A stretch of DNA of 64,000 bases from Ziziphus jujuba. Its lineage: Eukaryota; Streptophyta; Magnoliopsida; Rosales; Rhamnaceae. The translations under genes were made by a program, and so were the position numbers. The notes beneath the pieces were generated by a model that saw nothing but the letters and a program-made list of their open reading frames with translations, did not search any database and was not told where the DNA came from. Shown in pieces: positions 59,601 to 64,000 of this stretch. Every line of letters begins with the position of its first letter. The first letter of the stretch is position 1. The DNA is taken from assembly GCF_031755915.1 (NCBI RefSeq), contig NC_083379.1, positions 44,152,001-44,216,000 on the forward strand, given 5' to 3'.

Positions 59601-62028
59601 GGGATCTATCAAACAATAAGTTTACTGGATCACTGCCAGACTTTTCTCAGTTGACAAACTTGACGGTCTTGTAAGTGATCTGGGTGCGGGGCTTACACAT
59701 GGTGCATCCTGATTTGTTATGATTTTTATAAATTTGGTGATTTATTTATGGGAGTATATATATGTTTGCAGAAACCTGGAGAATAACATTCTCATAGGTT
59801 CAGTTCCAGCTGGACTCGTAGAAAAGTGGAATAATAATATGCTCTTATTAAGGTATGCTTGTCCAGCGTGAAACCATAAACCATTAATTGGTTAACAAAT
59901 TTTGCGCTAACATAATCACCACCAACTTAGCTTCATTTTTTTTTTTTTTTTGGGTGCCAAACTACTACATAATTCATACAAATTATCAAATATATGCAGT
60001 GTGTGTGGAAATGAAGATCTAATTTCACCAGTCTCTTGCAAAAACAAGCAGAAGAATATGGCTATTATTGCAATAGTGGCATCAACTGTTGGAGTTTTCG
60101 TCGTGTTATTAACCGTTTCAGCAATTTGGTGGGGCCTTAGAAGGAAAAGACAGCAACGTAAGAATACCATCCATATATCTACTGAACAATTCTTCTTTCT
60201 TTTTTTTTTCTTTGTGAGCATATATGTATATATATATGGTTCCATTAATTCTCCTAGGCGACCAGGATATTATGTTGGGCGACTAAGTCTTACAACATGT
60301 TGCAACAGGTGTAAAATCAAAATCGATGTTCCATAATATATTGTGAGACGCCGTGTCATCTAAGCATACCATGGACTTTGTAACCTAGTAGAATGTTTTC
60401 CTATATATTATTAGTTCCATTCTCCTGGGCTTTATAGGCCAAGATATTATGTTGGTGACTATGTCTCTTTACATGTTACGAGATACTATATCACCCAATA
60501 GAATAATTTCTTAGGTATGTTAGTTCCCTTCTCCTAAGATCACAAAGTTCAGTTATTGCTTATAATGAACAGTTATTGCACTATCATCCACCGTTGAAAA
60601 TGGATCACTGGAATCAAAGAAACAACAATTTACATACTCTGAAGTACTCACAATAACTAAGAACTTTGAGAAGGTTCTTGGTAAAGGCGGATTTGGAACA
60701 ACTTACCATGGCCACCTAGGTGATACTCAGGTAGCTGTAAAAATGCTGTCTCCATCCGCTGCTCGAGGACATCAACAATTTCATGCTGAGGTAGGTAATT
60801 TAATTACAAGTAATGTAACAAAATCAAAATAAGACCTCCATTGTGTGTTTATGGTGATTAAAGTAACACATGCTAATTCTCAAAATGCCGCAGGCAAATC
60901 TTCTAACTAGAGTGCATCATAGAAACTTAACAAAACTGGTTGGATACTGCAATGATGGAACTAATACCGGGCTTATCTATGAGTACATGGCCAATGGAAA
61001 CTTGCAAGCACGTCTCTCAGGTTAGCAAATTTTCTTTCCAATTGGTTGTAATGATATTTTTTGTTTTACCCAAAAAATAAATAAATAAATAAATAAAACG
61101 GAGACTTGAATATATATTTTTTTTATGGGTATGTAGATGAGTATTCAAAAATCTTGATGTGGGAAGTTAGACTTCGAATTGCATTGCAGGCTGCACAAGG
61201 TTAGCAAGTTAATGATTCTTTCAAATATTCTCTCTAGACTACTGACTAGTTTTTTTTTTCATTTATGAGAAATTGTAACTAATAAACTCATGGTGTTTGG
61301 TGCATAGGACTGGAATATCTTCATGATGGTTGTAAGCCTCCAATAGTCCACAGAGATGTGAAATCCACAAATATCTTGCTAAATGAAAATCTTCAGGCCA
61401 AGCTATCTGATTTCGGTCTATCCAAAACATTTTCAACTGATAGTACTGATAAATCTCATATATCAACCACAGTAGTTGCTGGAACTCCAGGGTACCTTGA
61501 CCCCGAGTAAGTTTGTTTGTTTGTTTGTTTTTTTTTTTTTTTTTTTTTTTTTTTTCAGGGAATTATTTTATTAAGTTTTTTTAATTGCATCCACATGATT
61601 TAATATGCAGGTACTACATATCAAACAGATTAAATGAGAAGAGTGATGTTTATAGCTTTGGGGTAGTATTATTGGAGATTATTACAGGTCGACCTGCCAT
61701 TTCTAAATCTCATCATGATCGGAGCATACACGTCAGTAATTGGATTACTTCCATAATTAGAAATGGGGACATTAAAAGAATTGTTGATTCAAGGTTAGAG
61801 GGAAATTTTGATATAAACTCAGCCTGGAAAGTTGTTGAATTAGCAATCAACTGTGTCTCTTCCAAATCCACCCAAAGGCCATCCATGAGTCAAGTAGTGA
61901 TTGAACTAAAGGAGTGTTTGGATAAAGGAATTGCTTCGACAGAGGAGAGTGGCGATATTGATTGGAAAGACTCCATTGAAACGTGGCCTTTGAATCCAAT
62001 CACTCAGCTGAGTCCCTCAGTTAGATAG
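56664..62028 (+). CDS. RLK-D: malectin-like LRR receptor protein kinase
   Basis: Second intact receptor kinase of LRR-RLK subfamily I. Thirteen exons: 56664-56760, 57052-57586, 57927-58408, 59202-59337, 59438-59509, 59602-59670, 59772-59852, 60000-60157, 60573-60790, 60894-61020, 61137-61199, 61308-61506, 61611-62028. The sum is 2655 nt, giving 884 aa without a stop; intron phases equal RLK-A. Four Met codons open the frame; I use the first. Layout: signal peptide (1-28), malectin-like domain (~33-365), GDPC (390-393), about three LRRs (~417-490), membrane helix (~511-533), kinase (~577-860). Present: GKGGFG 580-585, Lys600, HRD 694-696, DFG 714-716. The Val normally following the glycine loop is Thr587 (GTTYHG). 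The acceptors of exons 4 and 9 are the least certain; exon 9 at 60573 is the choice that keeps frame. It likely acts at the cell surface. Confidence 0.92.
60239..60545 (+). repeat. Imperfect repeat in intron 8 of RLK-D
   Basis: TTCCATTAATTCTCCTAGGC...GATATTATGTTGGGCGACTA (60239-60290), TTCCATTCTCCTGGGC...GATATTATGTTGGTGACTA (60415-60465) and TTCCCTTCTCCTAAG (60525) are diverged copies. GTTATTGC also occurs twice at the exon 9 acceptor (60552 and 60573), offering a competing AG that would break the frame. Confidence 0.65.
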
Positions 62029-64000
62029 GATTTGTGGCTGTGTATGAAGCACTCGTTTTGTACTGAAATATATTAAGCAGACTAGATGGTAAAATCCTCA
62101 TGACATGATGATCATAATGCATAATTTAATTTTTCTCGTTGACTGTATTTCAATTATTCAAATTATGGATGCGGATTGATTATAACCACTGTGGCCAATT
62201 TGAGGAGATGGCCAATGGAAAGTTTAGTAGATTTGTTCCCCAGTATTAACACCCAAAAATAGCTTGTGTACACAAGCTATCTGTGTAAAAACAGAGCACC
62301 TCTCTGTCGAAACAGAGCATCTCTAGCATGCAAAGAAGCTTAAAAAAATGGCACATCCACATGTCATTGTATAAAACTTGGGGCTTGGTTAATTTTCTCT
62401 TCTTTGTCAAACAGTTCTAGACAGCATCTAGCATGTATCAGTTCCATCATATACATACATTTTTGGGGGGGGCATAAATACTCATTTCTCTATCTTTAAA
62501 CTACATTTCCTACGTGCCTTCAAATGCTAAAACCTTATAAAGTCTAGCTTACATTATTGTTTTGTGATACCAATTTGTTGAATATTCACATTAACAAAAT
62601 GCAAGAGCCGGGATTTGTAAAGAAAATAAATTGAAGGGGATGGATTTTGTTGGACAGGAAACGACTTAATTATATATGGTCATAATGCATAATTTATTTC
62701 TATCATTTGATTACATAAATGCATGGATTTGCAGACGGTTCAAAGTCCTCGCTTCATCTTTAATTTGGAAAGAGACAAAAATTCATTAAGAACCAAGAAT
62801 TTATAAATAACATTGAAAATGAGCATTCGCGCATCCAAATATTGGTTAATTTCGCAGTCACAAAGGGGTTGGAAATACATATAGAGAGAGCATATATTCT
62901 GCTAGCGCTCACAAGTTGGCCAATGGCAATTGCCAGGGCTGGATCCTTGGACGTTCATTGCAAACAATTTGATCCTGTAGGTTCAAGTTCAACTACTAAT
63001 CAAATAGTCAGGTATGCAAAACCTTTTTTCCATTCTCCGACAAGCTAAAGGAGATTTGCCCAATGTAAAGTTTAGAAGATTGTGCCCTGTATTTGGAGTG
63101 AACTTTTATGGCTATTTCTGCAAAACCGAAGCCTGGTAGTTAGTTAGCAATTTCTAATTCTACTTTCACTATGCAAAAGTCACATATATATATATATATA
63201 TGTTTAAAAAGTGCACATGCAAATGTCACTGCCATATAAATGCTAAATAGTTGCTGTATTTGAGGCTATAAAACATCACAATTTGTGACCCTGTTCTTTC
63301 TCTCTCTTCTTTGTTCTGCAGATAGCTAGAGAGAATCTGGTACTGGCGGGACCCACTTGGTCTTTTAATGTTTTAATTGGAATAATATATGAGGGAATGT
63401 TAGAATTTATATATCTAAATATACATAATAATTTTTATTAAGTCTAAAATATTAATGTTTAAATATAATTATTAATAAATTAAATTTTTAATTTTGTAAA
63501 ATAAAAAATAATGTAATAGTAGTATCTATGGATATATTACTTTAGAACCGTTCTCAATGATTTCTAAAAATCCTAATCTCAAAAATATTGTATGTATTTG
63601 TTTGCTTGCTCTAAACCTTTTATAGTTTCTACAAGTTAGATTTATCCATTAATTTTAACGCAGATCAAAATAATAATAATTTAATAATATAATAATGATA
63701 GAAAAATATATATAAGCCAATGGACCAACCGGAGTATTACAGAAAGTGTATGACCAAAGATCCTACTACAAAATAATAAACAAATCGATTCCATTAATAA
63801 CATAAATGAATTCTATAAATAAGTAACTAATTATGCTAGATCTACAAATATTTATTTATTTAACAGGAACAGGAACAACTGCATCATGATAAACTCTAGC
63901 AATAATATTAACATGTACCCGAAGCCCTTTCCCATGGCCGTGGAGGTTAGAGTAATTTAATGAGATTTTTCAGATAGAGGACTCCCAATCCTGATGCATA
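62029..64000 (+). repeat. 3' flank of RLK-D, homologous to the flank of RLK-B
   Basis: It matches 31098-32299 and 43229-44166 in order, without the TRIM LTR and copia element, so it shows the pre-insertion state. A ~470-bp unshared AT-rich segment lies at about 63390-63865. TATAAA in GAGGCTATAAAACATCA (63263-63279) recurs at 43889-43905. On the minus strand at the right edge a short frame with GHGKGLRVHVNIIARVYHDA ends in a stop (about 63930-63866) and is partly kept at 44095-44030; I do not recognise it. No complete gene is visible. Confidence 0.7.

Overview
This window is nuclear DNA of a flowering plant, most likely a eudicot. It is AT-rich, has short GT-AG introns, many microsatellites and nested retrotransposons. 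The host genes belong to a clustered family of malectin-like/leucine-rich-repeat receptor kinases (LRR-RLK subfamily I; related to the Arabidopsis IOS1/SIRK/MEE39 group). I cannot name the species; a woody rosid is only a guess.

Left third (1-13.8 kb): a BED-finger/DUF659 hAT transposase pseudogene on the minus strand has been broken twice by the same Ty3/gypsy family. One break is a solo LTR (500-1634, TSD CATCT). The other is a full element (2404-13138) with gag, protease, RT-RNase H and integrase all decayed. The gag of that element is itself split by a 2.8-kb solo LTR (7535-10365, TSD GGGAT). From 13.8 to 20.6 kb there is AT-rich DNA with a 146-bp tandem repeat and a degenerate long-LTR relic.

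Receptor-kinase cluster (20.6-62 kb): two copies have complete gene models that I could splice by hand into uninterrupted frames. RLK-A (23323-28165, 13 exons, 862 aa) and RLK-D (56664-62028, 13 exons, 884 aa) share the same intron phases. Around them lie relics: RLK-E (20595-21618, exons 1-2), RLK-B (29243-31097, kinase half, dead catalytic residues, carrying a hAT-type insertion), a lone exon-1 relic (46172-46258), and RLK-C (46954-48375, minus strand, ectodomain half, with stops and frameshifts). The DNA downstream of RLK-B and RLK-D is homologous, so a gene-plus-flank block was duplicated.

Nested mobile DNA (31.5-43.2 kb): the flank of RLK-B was opened by a Ty1/copia element (32300-43228, TSD CATAT). 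That element received two 3-4 kb solo LTRs (34478-38721 and 39487-43037, same family as the one at 7.5 kb). The first of these received two complete TRIMs (miniature LTR retrotransposons) at 36444-37072 and 38117-38508, with perfect TSDs. A third TRIM-family LTR lies alone at 31514-31907. The three LTR sizes, 163, 281 and 394 bp, look like one, two and three copies of a ~115-bp internal module.

The two intact kinases would be single-pass plasma-membrane receptors with a carbohydrate-type ectodomain. Short promoter blocks with TTGAC cores next to a small hairpin recur upstream of several copies. I found no tRNA, rRNA or CRISPR. The most unusual features are the TRIM LTR length ladder, the gypsy polyprotein frame that runs into its LTR, and the repeated promoter block.
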